Origin: Actinomyces sp.
GTDB taxonomy: Bacteria; Actinomycetota; Actinomycetes; Actinomycetales; Actinomycetaceae
Assembly: GCA_018375675.1 (NCBI GenBank)
Contig: JAHACW010000015.1
Location: forward strand, 1-43,181
Direction: 5' to 3'
DNA: 43,181 nucleotides
A program made the translations under genes and the position numbers. Of the stretch, positions 1 through 8,045 are shown piece by piece (position 1 is the stretch's first letter; each line of letters starts with the position of its first letter). The notes under the pieces are model-generated. The model was not told where the DNA came from. It was given only the letters and a program-made list of their open reading frames with translations, and ran no database searches.

Positions 1-91
1 GACCCACGCGCTCCTTGAGCTCCGCTTTAATGGCAGCCGCAGTCGCGGTGCCGTCCAGGACGCGCGCGGCGCCCTCCCAGGGAGCCCTCAC
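1..91 (-). CDS. folD: FolD, methylenetetrahydrofolate dehydrogenase/cyclohydrolase (N-terminus only)
   Basis: Only about 30 codons are inside the window. The leftward frame begins at a GTG (89-91), two bases after the glyA stop, and reads VRAPWEGAARVLDGT followed by ATAAAIKAELKERVG. The ARVLDGTATAAAIKAEL stretch matches the usual FolD start (ildGkxxAxxixxel). FolD interconverts methylene-, methenyl- and formyl-tetrahydrofolate, and glyA next to it makes its substrate, so the pair forms a one-carbon operon. No strong Shine-Dalgarno precedes the GTG, so translational coupling to glyA is likely. Identity rests on a short segment plus context; the catalytic region is outside the window. Confidence 0.72.
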   Translation of the reverse strand, partial: MRAPWEGAARVLDGTATAAAIKAELKERVG

Positions 92-93
92 GA

Positions 94-1377
94 TCAGAGC
101 CCGGCGTACAGCGGGTGCTTGTCCGTCAGCTTCTTGACGCGGGCGCGCAGTGCGTCCACCTCAACATTGCCGCCGGACGCGCCCTGGGACAGGGTCGTGC
201 CGATGATGTCGGCGACCTCGGCGAAGTCCTCGGCGTCGAATCCGCGCGTCGCGAGGGCGGGGGTACCGATGCGCAGGCCCGAGGTGACGGCCGGCGGACG
301 GGGATCGAAGGGAACGGCGTTACGGTTGACGGTAATACCGACCTCGTGCAGCAGATCCTCGGCCTGCTGACCGTTGAGCTCGGAGTCGACCAGGTCAACA
401 AGGACGAGGTGCACGTCGGTGCCGCCCGTGACCAGCTTGATACCGGCCTTCTTCGCATCGTCAGCACCCAGGCGCTCGGCAATGATCTGCGCGCCCTCGA
501 GGGTGCGGCGCTGGCGGTCCTTGAATTCGTCGGTCTGCGCGACCTTCATAGCGATGGCCTTCGCGGCAATCACATGCATGAGGGGGCCGCCCTGCTGGCC
601 CGGGAACACGGAGGAGTTGAGCTTCTTGCCCCACTGCTCGCCGCGCGAGGACAGGATCATGCCAGAACGAGGGCCACCCAGGGTCTTGTGGACCGTCGTC
701 GTCACAACGTCGGCGAAGGGGACGGGGTTCGGGTGCAGACCCGCAGCCACGAGGCCTGCGAAGTGAGCCATGTCCACCCAAAGGGCGGCGCCGACCTCGT
801 CCGCGATGTCACGGAAGGCCTGGAAGTCGAGGTGACGCGGGTAGGCGGACCAGCCGGCGATGATGACGCGCGGACGCTCCGCGAGGGCAGCCTCACGAAC
901 CTTCTCAGGCTCGATGCGCATGGTCTCGCGGTCGACCTCGTAGGCGACGGCCTTGTAGTTCTTACCCGAGAAGTTCAGGCGCATGCCGTGGGTCAGGTGA
1001 CCGCCGTGGGCCAGCGACAGGCCGAGGATCGGGTCGCCGACGTTGGCCATCGCCATGAGGGCGGCTGCGTTAGCTTGAGCGCCCGCGTGGGGCTGAACGT
1101 TCACGTAGTCGCCACCAAAGACCTGCTTCGCGCGTTCGATGGCGAGAGACTCCGCGACGTCCACGAACTCGCAGCCACCGTAGTAGCGGCGGCCCGGGTA
1201 GCCCTCGGCGTACTTATTAGTAAGGACCGAGCCCTGCGCCTCGAGGACAGCGCGCGGCACGAAGTTCTCCGAGGCGATCATCTCGAGAGTGTCGCGCTGG
1301 CGACCAAGCTCGGCGTCCAGAACGGCCTGAATCTCAGGATCCAGCTGCGCAAGTGTCATGTCATTGAGGGAATCCAT
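94..1377 (-). CDS. glyA: Serine hydroxymethyltransferase
   Basis: PLP-dependent cytosolic enzyme that converts serine and tetrahydrofolate to glycine and 5,10-methylene-THF. The 427-residue length is normal. Family signatures visible are the N-terminal [14 protein letters not shown], the YPGRRYYGG segment, the HGGHLTHG motif, and [15 protein letters not shown], which carries the PLP-binding lysine. The ATG is preceded by AGGAG at about six bases. folD follows with a 2-base gap. The leader contains a ZTP riboswitch, so expression should rise when ZTP/AICAR-ribotide builds up through lack of 10-formyl-THF. Nothing about the protein looks unusual. Confidence 0.98.
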   Translation of the reverse strand: MDSLNDMTLAQLDPEIQAVLDAELGRQRDTLEMIASENFVPRAVLEAQGSVLTNKYAEGYPGRRYYGGCEFVDVAESLAIERAKQVFGGDYVNVQPHAGAQANAAALMAMANVGDPILGLSLAHGGHLTHGMRLNFSGKNYKAVAYEVDRETMRIEPEKVREAALAERPRVIIAGWSAYPRHLDFQAFRDIADEVGAALWVDMAHFAGLVAAGLHPNPVPFADVVTTTVHKTLGGPRSGMILSSRGEQWGKKLNSSVFPGQQGGPLMHVIAAKAIAMKVAQTDEFKDRQRRTLEGAQIIAERLGADDAKKAGIKLVTGGTDVHLVLVDLVDSELNGQQAEDLLHEVGITVNRNAVPFDPRPPAVTSGLRIGTPALATRGFDAEDFAEVADIIGTTLSQGASGGNVEVDALRARVKKLTDKHPLYAGL

Positions 1378-1414
1378 GGGGTTCTCCTATTGATCATCCG
1401 ATGATGGTTGGCAG

Positions 1415-1510
1415 TGGCCTCTAGCCCAGGCGGGCGGCTATCGATGCCGACGCGTCGCTCCCCGGTGGTGGCCCACCTGTTCGCCAGTCACGACACGCTG
1501 ACCAGTCTAT
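1415..1510 (-). ncRNA. ZTP riboswitch (pfl motif) in the glyA leader
   Basis: Read leftward, the leader contains TGTCGTGACTGGCGAACA, then GGCCACCACCGGGGAGCG, and after a variable linker CCGCCTGGGC (1424-1433). These are the conserved blocks of the ZTP/ZMP-sensing pfl motif: the CUGGCG stem, the CCACCGGGGAGCG junction, and the CCGCCUGGGC pseudoknot element. About 40 bases separate the aptamer from the AGGAG of glyA, and no long U-tract is seen, so translational control is more likely than termination (inference). The exact 5' boundary is approximate. Confidence 0.9.
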
Positions 1511-1634
1511 CGCTCGGCGGTTTTCCGCGCATTCTGCCAAGGTGTCAGCAAGCTACCAGCTGGTCACAGGATGTTCAGATCTGACTTGCACAACTCGTCA
1601 GGTGCACGAAATCACAGCCTTTTTTCGCTTGTAC

Positions 1635-1685
1635 TTAACCCTTTGGTTAGCAACCAAGCTAACCATATGGATAGACTAGGGTTAA
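1635..1685. promoter_or_regulatory. Nested inverted repeats upstream of the priming transferase gene
   Basis: An outer pair TTAACCCT (1635-1642) / AGGGTTAA (1678-1685) encloses a perfect inner pair GGTTAGC (1645-1651) / GCTAACC (1658-1664). A third overlapping pair is TTGGTT (1643-1648) / AACCAA (1652-1657). The block lies in AT-rich sequence 126-176 bases before the ATG at 1811, in a 433-base gap otherwise holding only the glyA riboswitch. The symmetry suggests one or more repressor/activator sites. TTGGTTAG recurs upstream of the secreted protein gene at 7820. Confidence 0.45.
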
Positions 1686-1810
1686 CACCTAACGGTGACT
1701 GAGTTGCGCCAGGGATGCTTACCTAGTAAACGCCCCAGTCCAGAGCGGATTTTCCGCCTCTAACCGACATGCAGCATTTGAGTTTGATGAAGTAGAAGGA
1801 AGACGCACAG

Positions 1811-2506
1811 ATGACAACCTTGACGAAGCCCACCGCACGAGCCGCATCTACGGCTCTCGCATTCGAGCACGCGTCGGATCTTGCCGCCTCCGCCGACAAC
1901 GCCATCAAGCGCACGTGCGACATTCTCGCAGCTCTTGTCGGCATTATCCTGCTGACTCCGCTGTGGCTCATCGTCGCTGCGATGGTGCGTCTGAACGACG
2001 GCGGCCCCGCTTTCTTCACTCAGGAGCGCGTCGGCCTCGACGGCAAGACTTTTACCATGTTTAAGTTCCGCACCATGCGCGTGGACGCCGAAGAGCTCAA
2101 GGACTCCCTCATGGAGGCCAACGAGGCCGACTCCTCTGCCGGAAATTCGATCATGTTCAAAATGGCCAACGATCCGCGCATTACGCGCATCGGAGCCTTC
2201 CTGCGCAAGACGTCGATCGACGAGCTGCCCCAGCTGTTCAACGTCCTGCGTGGCGACATGTCCCTCGTGGGCCCGCGCCCCCCGCTCCCCAGCGAGGTTG
2301 CACAGTACGAACCCCGCGTGATGGGCAAGTTCGCCGTCCGCCCCGGCATCACCGGCCTCTGGCAGATCTCCGGCCGCTCGAACCTCTCCTGGGATGAGAC
2401 CGTCCACCTGGACCTCTCCTACGCCCAACACCGCTCCCTCACCCTCGACGCATGGATCATGCTCCAGACCATTCCTGCGCTCCTGCGTCACGAGGGCGCC
2501 TACTAA
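1811..2506 (+). CDS. Undecaprenyl-phosphate sugar-1-phosphate transferase (priming enzyme, bacterial sugar transferase family)
   Basis: Transfers the first sugar-phosphate from a nucleotide sugar to undecaprenyl phosphate on the inner leaflet. The 231 residues form the compact catalytic type: one hydrophobic segment (about 40-60, LVGIILLTPLWLIVAAMV), then FFTQERVGLDGKTFTMFKFRTM, a central RKTSIDELPQLFNVLRGDMSLVGPRP split over the active site, and RPGITGLWQISGRS near the C-terminus. These are the hallmarks of the PglC/WbaP catalytic domain. The large N-terminal membrane domain of WbaP-like proteins is missing, which is normal for the small class. An AGAAGGAAG ribosome site precedes the ATG. 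It is monocistronic, with a strong terminator behind it, and probably starts the glycan built by the genes at 3.5-20.2 kb. Sugar specificity cannot be read from sequence. Confidence 0.93.
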   Translation: MTTLTKPTARAASTALAFEHASDLAASADNAIKRTCDILAALVGIILLTPLWLIVAAMVRLNDGGPAFFTQERVGLDGKTFTMFKFRTMRVDAEELKDSLMEANEADSSAGNSIMFKMANDPRITRIGAFLRKTSIDELPQLFNVLRGDMSLVGPRPPLPSEVAQYEPRVMGKFAVRPGITGLWQISGRSNLSWDETVHLDLSYAQHRSLTLDAWIMLQTIPALLRHEGAY

Positions 2507-2530
2507 GTCTTTCCTTTCTGTGTGTGATTG

Positions 2531-2570
2531 GGTGTGGCCCGAGCCGATTGGCTCGGGCCACACCTTTATT
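2531..2570 (+). terminator. Rho-independent terminator of the priming transferase gene
   Basis: Perfect 15-bp stem GGTGTGGCCCGAGCC (2531-2545) / GGCTCGGGCCACACC (2550-2564) with a GATT loop, followed by TTTATT. Confidence 0.93.
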
Positions 2571-3086
2571 CTCAACACCCCATCGTGCTCCATCAGCGGC
2601 TCGCCAGAACGCAAACAACGGTGCGAACACGCGCGCCTCGCCCATTGTGAGACCACATCGACAAACGAACACCGTGCGATAGCGCTCGATTCACACTGTG
2701 CGGCAGTGTGCACACAGCGAGCAGTTCACAACTCTTACGAGAGCTTGACACCTGAACACAGGAGCACCCTTTGCCACCTGCATCACAGGGAGTCGTCACA
2801 CCCTCATGATGATTTGTGTGGGCTACACCATTCACTGCATAACCCTTTTTAAGCATCTATTCGGAAGCGTTTTGAGACACGTTCAGTGCCGCTCACTCCC
2901 CCGTCTTCACACCCCTTGAACGCTCCCGAAAGCCGACCACTGCTCATGCACAAAAGAGGGCGTGACCTGGGGGACTACACCTCCACGCAGACCCTATTGA
3001 CGACCAGTCTTCGAGACACAGGACTGACCGGCAACAGCCTTGCGGCGCGGTTACCTTGGCCATGGGCCGGGAGGACACGTCATGAC
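2571..3086. other. Non-coding stretch, no gene recognised
   Basis: About 500 bases of lower GC between convergent genes. The open frames here are short, lack ribosome sites and have no recognisable protein character. One short hairpin, CACACTG (2692-2698) / CAGTGTG (2704-2710), is seen. I find no tRNA or known structured RNA. Confidence 0.5.
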
Positions 3087-3194
3087 GATGCGGATAGGTT
3101 ATGACGATCTGGATAGGTTATTGACATGCGGATAGGTAAATAAGCTATCCGCATGCTCATAACCTATCCGCGTGCTCGCAACCTATCCGCGTGC
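3087..3194. repeat. Symmetric 19-bp repeat array 1 (GGATAGG core)
   Basis: GGATAGG occurs at 3092, 3111 and 3130, exactly 19 bp apart. The inverted core (C)CTATCC follows at 3144/3145, 3163 and 3182, again 19 bp apart. The two halves meet in a 10-bp palindrome, ATGCGGATAG / CTATCCGCAT, around GTAAATAAG. The outcome is a three-plus-three mirror array with a two-helical-turn period. It is not CRISPR: there are no unique spacers and the orientation flips at the centre. Confidence 0.9.
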
Positions 3195-3252
3195 ACACCA
3201 AGCTCCCTGCCATTCGAAGACATCTGGCAGGCCAGAGCACATCCGCACCGCA

Positions 3253-3357
3253 AACTGGATAGGAATCGACGATCTGGATAGGAAAATAAGCTATCCAGAA
3301 GCGCCGTTCCTATCCAGAAGCGCCGTTCCTATCCAGAAGCGCCGTTCCTATCCAGAA
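3253..3357. repeat. Symmetric 19-bp repeat array 2 (GGATAGG core)
   Basis: Two forward cores (3257, 3276) and four inverted cores (3291, 3309, 3328, 3347), nearly all in a 19-bp register. The right half contains tandem copies of CCTATCCAGAAGCGCCGTT. The centre, TCTGGATAG / CTATCCAGA around GAAAATAAG, resembles the array 1 centre and shares AAATAAGCTATCC with it. Most array 1 cores are flanked by CG, while array 2 cores are flanked by CTGG/CCAG. The copies are thus uniform within an array and different between arrays. Confidence 0.9.
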
Positions 3358-3516
3358 CCCCCATCACAGCCGCCTGGAGCGCACGTCGCCAGATGCGGGG
3401 TCTAGCCACACTAGCCGCACACAATGCCAGATGACAGCAGGTACGAGCAGACGTACCTACACGCCAGCAACCGTCCACCCACCAGCGGGCATCGCCAGTC
3501 CATCTGGAGACGCAGA

Positions 3517-3544
3517 GGAGGCCGGCCCCGCAGGGCCGGCCTCC
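3517..3544 (-). terminator. Hairpin behind the WecG-type gene
   Basis: 12-bp perfect stem GGAGGCCGGCCC (3517-3528) / GGGCCGGCCTCC (3533-3544) with a 4-base loop, 26 bases beyond the leftward stop at 3571. The U-tract is poor, so function as a terminator is likely but not certain. Confidence 0.7.
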
Positions 3545-3570
3545 TTCACAACAACAAGCGTCAACCTCGG

Positions 3571-4350
3571 TCAGCGAAGCGTCACGCCACCGACCAGTCC
3601 GAGATCGTCGAAGCTACCCATGGCCTCGAGCCTCGAAATGAGCTCGGGAGCGTGGGCGACGAAGTCGAGGGCTTCGACGGTGTAGCGCTTCGTAAGGCGC
3701 TTGGGCTCGTGCGCGATGCGCCAGGCCCAGCCGAGGCGGGCGGCGTGCACCCAGTTCGGGAAGTAGTCGTCGGCAGCGCTCGCGTACTGGTCGATCCAAC
3801 CGCCCGCGGTACACACGGATGCCTCGGGCAGGAGGTCAAGAACGAAGGAGGCGACGACTTCCTGCAGACCCGCGCCTAGGCCGACGATCACGAGTCGCGG
3901 GTCGAAGGAGGTAAGCACAGACGGATCCGCCTTGAATCGACGCAAGCCCTCGTACCCGTCGATAACCTGGACGTCGAAGCGATGCAGGCGCTCGGCTGCG
4001 GCCTGGCCTGCCTCGGGCACAGCACCGATGAGCGTGATGCGAGTGCCGTCCTCGAGGCGTTCGAAGACGTGCGGCAGGACGAGGTCCGCGGAGGTGCGGG
4101 CGACCTCGTGGCCTGCTGCGCGCAGGCGCATCTGCAGGAGGGTCCCATCGAAGCCGACGGTGTGCATGCGGGCAAGCGCGCGGAAGTCGGCGTGCAGGAG
4201 GGACCAGTGGTTCAGCCACGTGGTCGTGTGCCCTCGAGTGAGCACACGCTGTGCCATCGCGTCGAACGCGGGGTCGGTCGCGAGGGCGCCGACCGCGCCG
4301 GCGGCCTCGGCCTCTTCCGAGCCGCCGGCAGGGGTAGACGTCAGAGTCAT
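3571..4350 (-). CDS. WecG/TagA/CpsF-family glycosyltransferase (GT26)
   Basis: Cytosolic or membrane-associated transferase expected to add a sugar (often N-acetylmannosamine(uronate) or glucose) to a lipid-linked acceptor in teichoic-acid or capsule synthesis. The 259 residues show the family core: VGFDGTLLQMRLRAAGH, ITLIGAVPEAGQAAAERL, FDPRLVIVGLGAGLQE, then AGGWIDQYASAADDYFPNWV and a C-terminal LGWAWRIAHEPKR, the counterpart of the usual GLEWxxRLxxEPxR. I start at the ATG at 4350 because GAGGTGA sits about 5 bases upstream. A GTG at 4359, overlapping the preceding stop as GTGA, is also possible. Either way translation is coupled to the secreted-protein gene upstream. The acceptor and sugar are unknown. 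Confidence 0.85.
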   Translation of the reverse strand: MTLTSTPAGGSEEAEAAGAVGALATDPAFDAMAQRVLTRGHTTTWLNHWSLLHADFRALARMHTVGFDGTLLQMRLRAAGHEVARTSADLVLPHVFERLEDGTRITLIGAVPEAGQAAAERLHRFDVQVIDGYEGLRRFKADPSVLTSFDPRLVIVGLGAGLQEVVASFVLDLLPEASVCTAGGWIDQYASAADDYFPNWVHAARLGWAWRIAHEPKRLTKRYTVEALDFVAHAPELISRLEAMGSFDDLGLVGGVTLR

Positions 4351-4355
4351 GGAGA

Positions 4356-7300
4356 TCACCTCACCAAGCTTGCCTTGAGATCGAAGGTCACGGATGCGGC
4401 GTTCGCGTAGTTGGCGTGAGACTCAACGGCGATACGGTTGACGCCATCCTTGAGCAGCTTTCGGGGCACCGTGACCCGCACGGTCTTATTCTTCGCCGCA
4501 GTGAGGCCCACGTTGGAGGAGGCTCGCGTGTTGGCGTCGATCGTGCCCTCGGGCATGTTTACGCGCTTAATTTCGGTGCCGTTGACGTAGATGACTGCGC
4601 CATCGTCAACGCGGACGTCGAGGGTGACCTCGAAGTCGGCGCTGAGGGTACCGAAGTTGACGTCGCGCACGAAGTAGTTCGTGATCGCTCGGTCCGCCGC
4701 CGGCATCGTGAAGGGCGTTCCGGCGTCGCGGTCGCCCCAGCCGAGCGGGCTGGCGCCGTGCTTCCAGGAGGACAGGTCGGCGGTGGAGTTCCACGCCGGA
4801 TCCGGTGCTTCCTTGGAGTTCCAGTAGTTCCAGTACATGCCGGGGTACATGAAGTTACCGAAGTTGAATGCGGACACGTCGAGGACCTCGAGGGGCTTAT
4901 CCGGGTCGGGCGTGAGCGGAACTTCCGGCTGCGGCTGGGGTGCCGGCTCCGGATCGGGCGCGGGTTCGGGAGCAGGCTCGTCGCCCTTGGTGACGACCTT
5001 GACCATGCCGTCGATGGTCATCGACGAGCTGGAGCGGTAGTTCAGGTGCGTTTCGACGGCCAGCGTGTTCGTGCCGGCGACCAGCTTGTCCGCGGGAACG
5101 AAGACCAGCTGTCGGTCGGCGCGCGCGGCAGGCGTCGAGACGGACGCGTTCGCGAAAGTCGAGGCGTCAACCGCTCCGTCGGCCATGCGCTGGCGGGCCA
5201 CCTCGGTGCCGTTGACGTACACCACGGCACCGTCATCCGCCGTCACGGCGACATTCACGCCGCCGATAGCGCTCGGGTCAGCGACCGTGAAGTTGATACG
5301 CGCGTAGGTGGTGACGGGGCGGTTCTTGGCCGCGCCCGGGGTCAGCGTCGTGTTGAGTCCGGGGCCACCGTAGCCGATCGGGGAGGCGCCGCGGCTCCAT
5401 GCGGAGTCGTCGAACGAGGTCTGGGCCCAGTTCTCGGCGACCGGATCGGTCGACCAGTGGTACGCCCAGGTGTCGTCCTCATCCACGAGCATCGTGGCGT
5501 CGTCGGGCTGGGTGGGCTTGCCGTTGGAGCCAACCGTGTAGACGTGGGTCGAGGCACCGCGCAGGCCGTCGGAGGCCACCGCACGTACGAAGAAGCGGTT
5601 CTTGCCGCCCAGGGGCACGGTCACGGAGTTCGAGGTCGTGGTGGCGATCGGACGATCGTCACGCAGGATGTCGTAGGAGACGGCACCGGGCACGGAGGAC
5701 CACTTGAGGGTGACTTCCTTGGAGTTGCCGTTGGAGGCGCGCAGGTTCGCGGGGACTGCGGGGGCGGTGGCGTCGCGCGCGGGCATGCGCACGAAGCCGC
5801 CGGACCACTGGCCTGCCGTCAGGGACGTGTAGGAGTAGTTGAAGTCGCCGCCGGCCCACAGGGCGCCGTCGTCAGCCATTTCGAGGGCCCACGCGCCGGT
5901 GAAGCGCTGGGAAGCGAGGCGGTAGGGGGTCCAGCCGAGCTGGCGGCCCGTGGCCTCGTCCCAGCCGCCGACCCACTGGATCTCGTCGGCACGCGTCCAA
6001 GAGGTGCCGAGCGTCAGGTACTGGTAGGCGTCCTGGAAGGTGAAGTCGGAGCAGTGGCACGAGGCGTAGACGACGCCCGTGGCGGAGCGGGTGGACGCCT
6101 GTAGATCGCCACCGTTGTTCATGGTGATGGAACCGGAGGTGCGCGTCATCGAGTCGGAGTTGTATCCGAAGAGCGAGTGCTGCGAACCGCCGAAGTAGAC
6201 GCGGCCGTTGGCGGCCGTCACGGTCTGCTGGTACTTGCCGATCAGGTAGGAGTGGCGGAAAGTCCAGGACTGGTCGAGCTCGGCGCCGGCGGCGGTGGAC
6301 AGTCGACCCGCATTTTCGACGACGCGGTTGTGGGCGCGGGTGAAGTAGCCGGCCGCGTAGTAGTAGGTCTCGTTTTCGTCGACATCGATATCGATGACGG
6401 TGCCGTTGAACTCGGGGTTCCACGTACGGTCGGGCTTGCCGTTGATGTCGAGGCGCGCGCCGTTACGGGCATAGGTCCACGATGCGCCGTTGCCCTTGAA
6501 GTGCGTGAAGATACCGCCCAGGTAGATGTGGTTGTTGATGATCTTGATGGACTTGACCGAGACGCGGCCACCGTTGGTGCCGGTGCGGGCCTGCAGGGTC
6601 CACGACGGGTCAATCTGGCCAGTCGCCGGATCGATCAGGACGGTGCCGACGTGGGTTTCACCGTTGACCTTCGTGAAGTCGCCGGCCACGAGGAGCTTGC
6701 CGTTCGGAAGCTCGGCGAGGTCCTTGACCTGGTTGTTGAAGGAGAAGGTCTGTCCGTTCCACTCCCCCGTCGTCGCATCGAAGCCGGCGAGGCCGGAGGA
6801 TGCGATCTCCTGGCCGTTCTTACCCTTTTGCACGCCGGTGAAGTTACCGCCCACGTACATGGTCGAGCCGATCTGCTCGAAGGCCTGGACCTGGATATTG
6901 CCTTCCTTGTAGGAACCGTTGAGGTTACCGGTCACGCCCCAAGACATCGGGGAGGCGAACTCAGAAGCGGTGGCCTTCTGCTTCTTGGCGGGCGTGCCGC
7001 CGTCGCCGATGGCGCGGAAGCTGGCGTCCGTGGAACGCAGCTGCGGACGCACGTAGGCCTCGGCGTAGGGGTTGATGATCGAGCCGTTGTAGTGGAAGTA
7101 CGACGTCGAGGAGGACGTGTCGGCCCACGACGTGGCGAGGGGGCCGTAGCCCCAGCCGAGCGTGTACTTGTTCTGCGCTGAGGCGATGAGGTTGACGTAA
7201 CCCCAGGCGGTGTTCGTACCAAATCCAGCCCACACGATACCGCCGTTGACCCACCATTCGTGGTTGAACTTCACGTCCACCGGGTGAGCGCTCTTGAACG

Positions 7301-7820
7301 GCCAGATGAAGTCGCGCATCTTCGGGAAGCGCATGCGCACGGTCTGGTAGGCGGTTCCCTTATGGTTCCAAGCGCGCTGGACCATGAGGCCGTCCTCGAG
7401 GTCGGACACGGAGGTGCCGCCGAGCAGGCCGTTGACCGTCTGGTGCGAGGCCTGCACAACCTCGAAGTCACCTGCGGTGCGAGGACGGGTCTTGAGCTTC
7501 TCCTGGTCGCCCTGGCCCTGGCTCCACGTCTCCCAGCCTTCACGGCCTCGTCCGATGAGAACCCAGCCGCCACCGTCCGTGGTCTGGTCGCAGAAGAACT
7601 GACCGGGCGCGTCCATGGTGGAGGTCTGCAGCCAGTACGTTCCGTTCTGAGAACGCGGGTCGTTCTGCTTGATTTCCCAGCACGAGGCCGCAGCGGTGGC
7701 CTCGCTCAGGCCATCGTGGAGCGGGTCGGCGGCTGCGTGGGCAGCCGGGGAGAAAGCAAGCACACTCAGACCGGTCACTGATGCCAGTCCGAGCGCCAAG
7801 CAACGGCGCATAAAACTCAT
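4356..7820 (-). CDS. Large secreted fibrinogen-like / delta-60 propeller / FN3 protein (copy A)
   Basis: Extracellular protein of 1154 residues, function unknown. Order: signal peptide (1-29, ending AHA); fibrinogen C-terminal-like domain (about 40-280) with SCWEIKQ, C46/C76 and CDQTTDGGGWVLIGRG; a delta-60-type beta-propeller (about 290-680) with repeats of the pattern YVGGNFTGV, LLVAGDFTKVNGE, YLGGIFTHF; an FN3 domain (about 690-765); and two copies of a beta-sandwich module with DDGAVVYVNGTEV and VDDGAVIYVNGTEI, joined by a Pro/Glu linker. No LPxTG or C-terminal membrane anchor is present, so it is released or held non-covalently. It is a paralogue of the next gene (same order, near-identical length) and is translationally coupled to the WecG-type gene. 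GAGGA precedes the ATG. Adhesin or matrix/glycan binding is an inference from the domains. Confidence 0.88.
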   Translation of the reverse strand: MSFMRRCLALGLASVTGLSVLAFSPAAHAAADPLHDGLSEATAAASCWEIKQNDPRSQNGTYWLQTSTMDAPGQFFCDQTTDGGGWVLIGRGREGWETWSQGQGDQEKLKTRPRTAGDFEVVQASHQTVNGLLGGTSVSDLEDGLMVQRAWNHKGTAYQTVRMRFPKMRDFIWPFKSAHPVDVKFNHEWWVNGGIVWAGFGTNTAWGYVNLIASAQNKYTLGWGYGPLATSWADTSSSTSYFHYNGSIINPYAEAYVRPQLRSTDASFRAIGDGGTPAKKQKATASEFASPMSWGVTGNLNGSYKEGNIQVQAFEQIGSTMYVGGNFTGVQKGKNGQEIASSGLAGFDATTGEWNGQTFSFNNQVKDLAELPNGKLLVAGDFTKVNGETHVGTVLIDPATGQIDPSWTLQARTGTNGGRVSVKSIKIINNHIYLGGIFTHFKGNGASWTYARNGARLDINGKPDRTWNPEFNGTVIDIDVDENETYYYAAGYFTRAHNRVVENAGRLSTAAGAELDQSWTFRHSYLIGKYQQTVTAANGRVYFGGSQHSLFGYNSDSMTRTSGSITMNNGGDLQASTRSATGVVYASCHCSDFTFQDAYQYLTLGTSWTRADEIQWVGGWDEATGRQLGWTPYRLASQRFTGAWALEMADDGALWAGGDFNYSYTSLTAGQWSGGFVRMPARDATAPAVPANLRASNGNSKEVTLKWSSVPGAVSYDILRDDRPIATTTSNSVTVPLGGKNRFFVRAVASDGLRGASTHVYTVGSNGKPTQPDDATMLVDEDDTWAYHWSTDPVAENWAQTSFDDSAWSRGASPIGYGGPGLNTTLTPGAAKNRPVTTYARINFTVADPSAIGGVNVAVTADDGAVVYVNGTEVARQRMADGAVDASTFANASVSTPAARADRQLVFVPADKLVAGTNTLAVETHLNYRSSSSMTIDGMVKVVTKGDEPAPEPAPDPEPAPQPQPEVPLTPDPDKPLEVLDVSAFNFGNFMYPGMYWNYWNSKEAPDPAWNSTADLSSWKHGASPLGWGDRDAGTPFTMPAADRAITNYFVRDVNFGTLSADFEVTLDVRVDDGAVIYVNGTEIKRVNMPEGTIDANTRASSNVGLTAAKNKTVRVTVPRKLLKDGVNRIAVESHANYANAASVTFDLKASLVR

Positions 7821-7883
7821 GGGATCCTCACAGGTATCGTGTAAATGGTTACTTCTATAGTGTCACGATAATTGCCACCGTTC

Positions 7884-7897
7884 AACCACTTGGTTAG
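7884..7897. promoter_or_regulatory. Short palindrome in the copy A promoter region
   Basis: AACCA-CT-TGGTT (7884-7895), with CTTGGTTAG overlapping its right half, lies 64-77 bases before the copy A start. TTGGTTAG also occurs in the inverted repeats before the priming transferase gene (1643-1650), and a one-base-shorter CTTGTTAG lies upstream of copy B (11529-11536). A shared regulator is possible, but the motif is short. Confidence 0.3.
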
Positions 7898-7929
7898 GGG
7901 AGGTGGGAGTCGTTTACCACATACAAGTC

Positions 7930-7954
7930 AACCCCTGCCGAAACGGCAGGGGTT
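7930..7954 (-). terminator. Terminator of secreted protein copy B
   Basis: Perfect 11-bp stem AACCCCTGCCG (7930-7940) / CGGCAGGGGTT (7944-7954) with a 3-base loop, followed leftward by GACTTGTAT. It lies about 90 bases beyond the stop at 8046. Confidence 0.75.
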
Positions 7955-8045
7955 GGACCTGTCAGCACGATTGACGAGCCGGATCGAACCATTGTCACTG
8001 GTTCATACCTCGCGCGAACTCGAGAGGAGACGAACGATTCTTCCC

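Noticed and set aside
3087..3357. CRISPR array
   Set aside because: Units are 19 bp with no distinct spacers, orientation flips in the middle, and no cas genes are in the window.
2886..3405. Two short rightward frames (72 and 77 codons) across the repeat arrays
   Set aside because: No ribosome sites. Their sequence is made of repeat units and carries no recognisable protein features.
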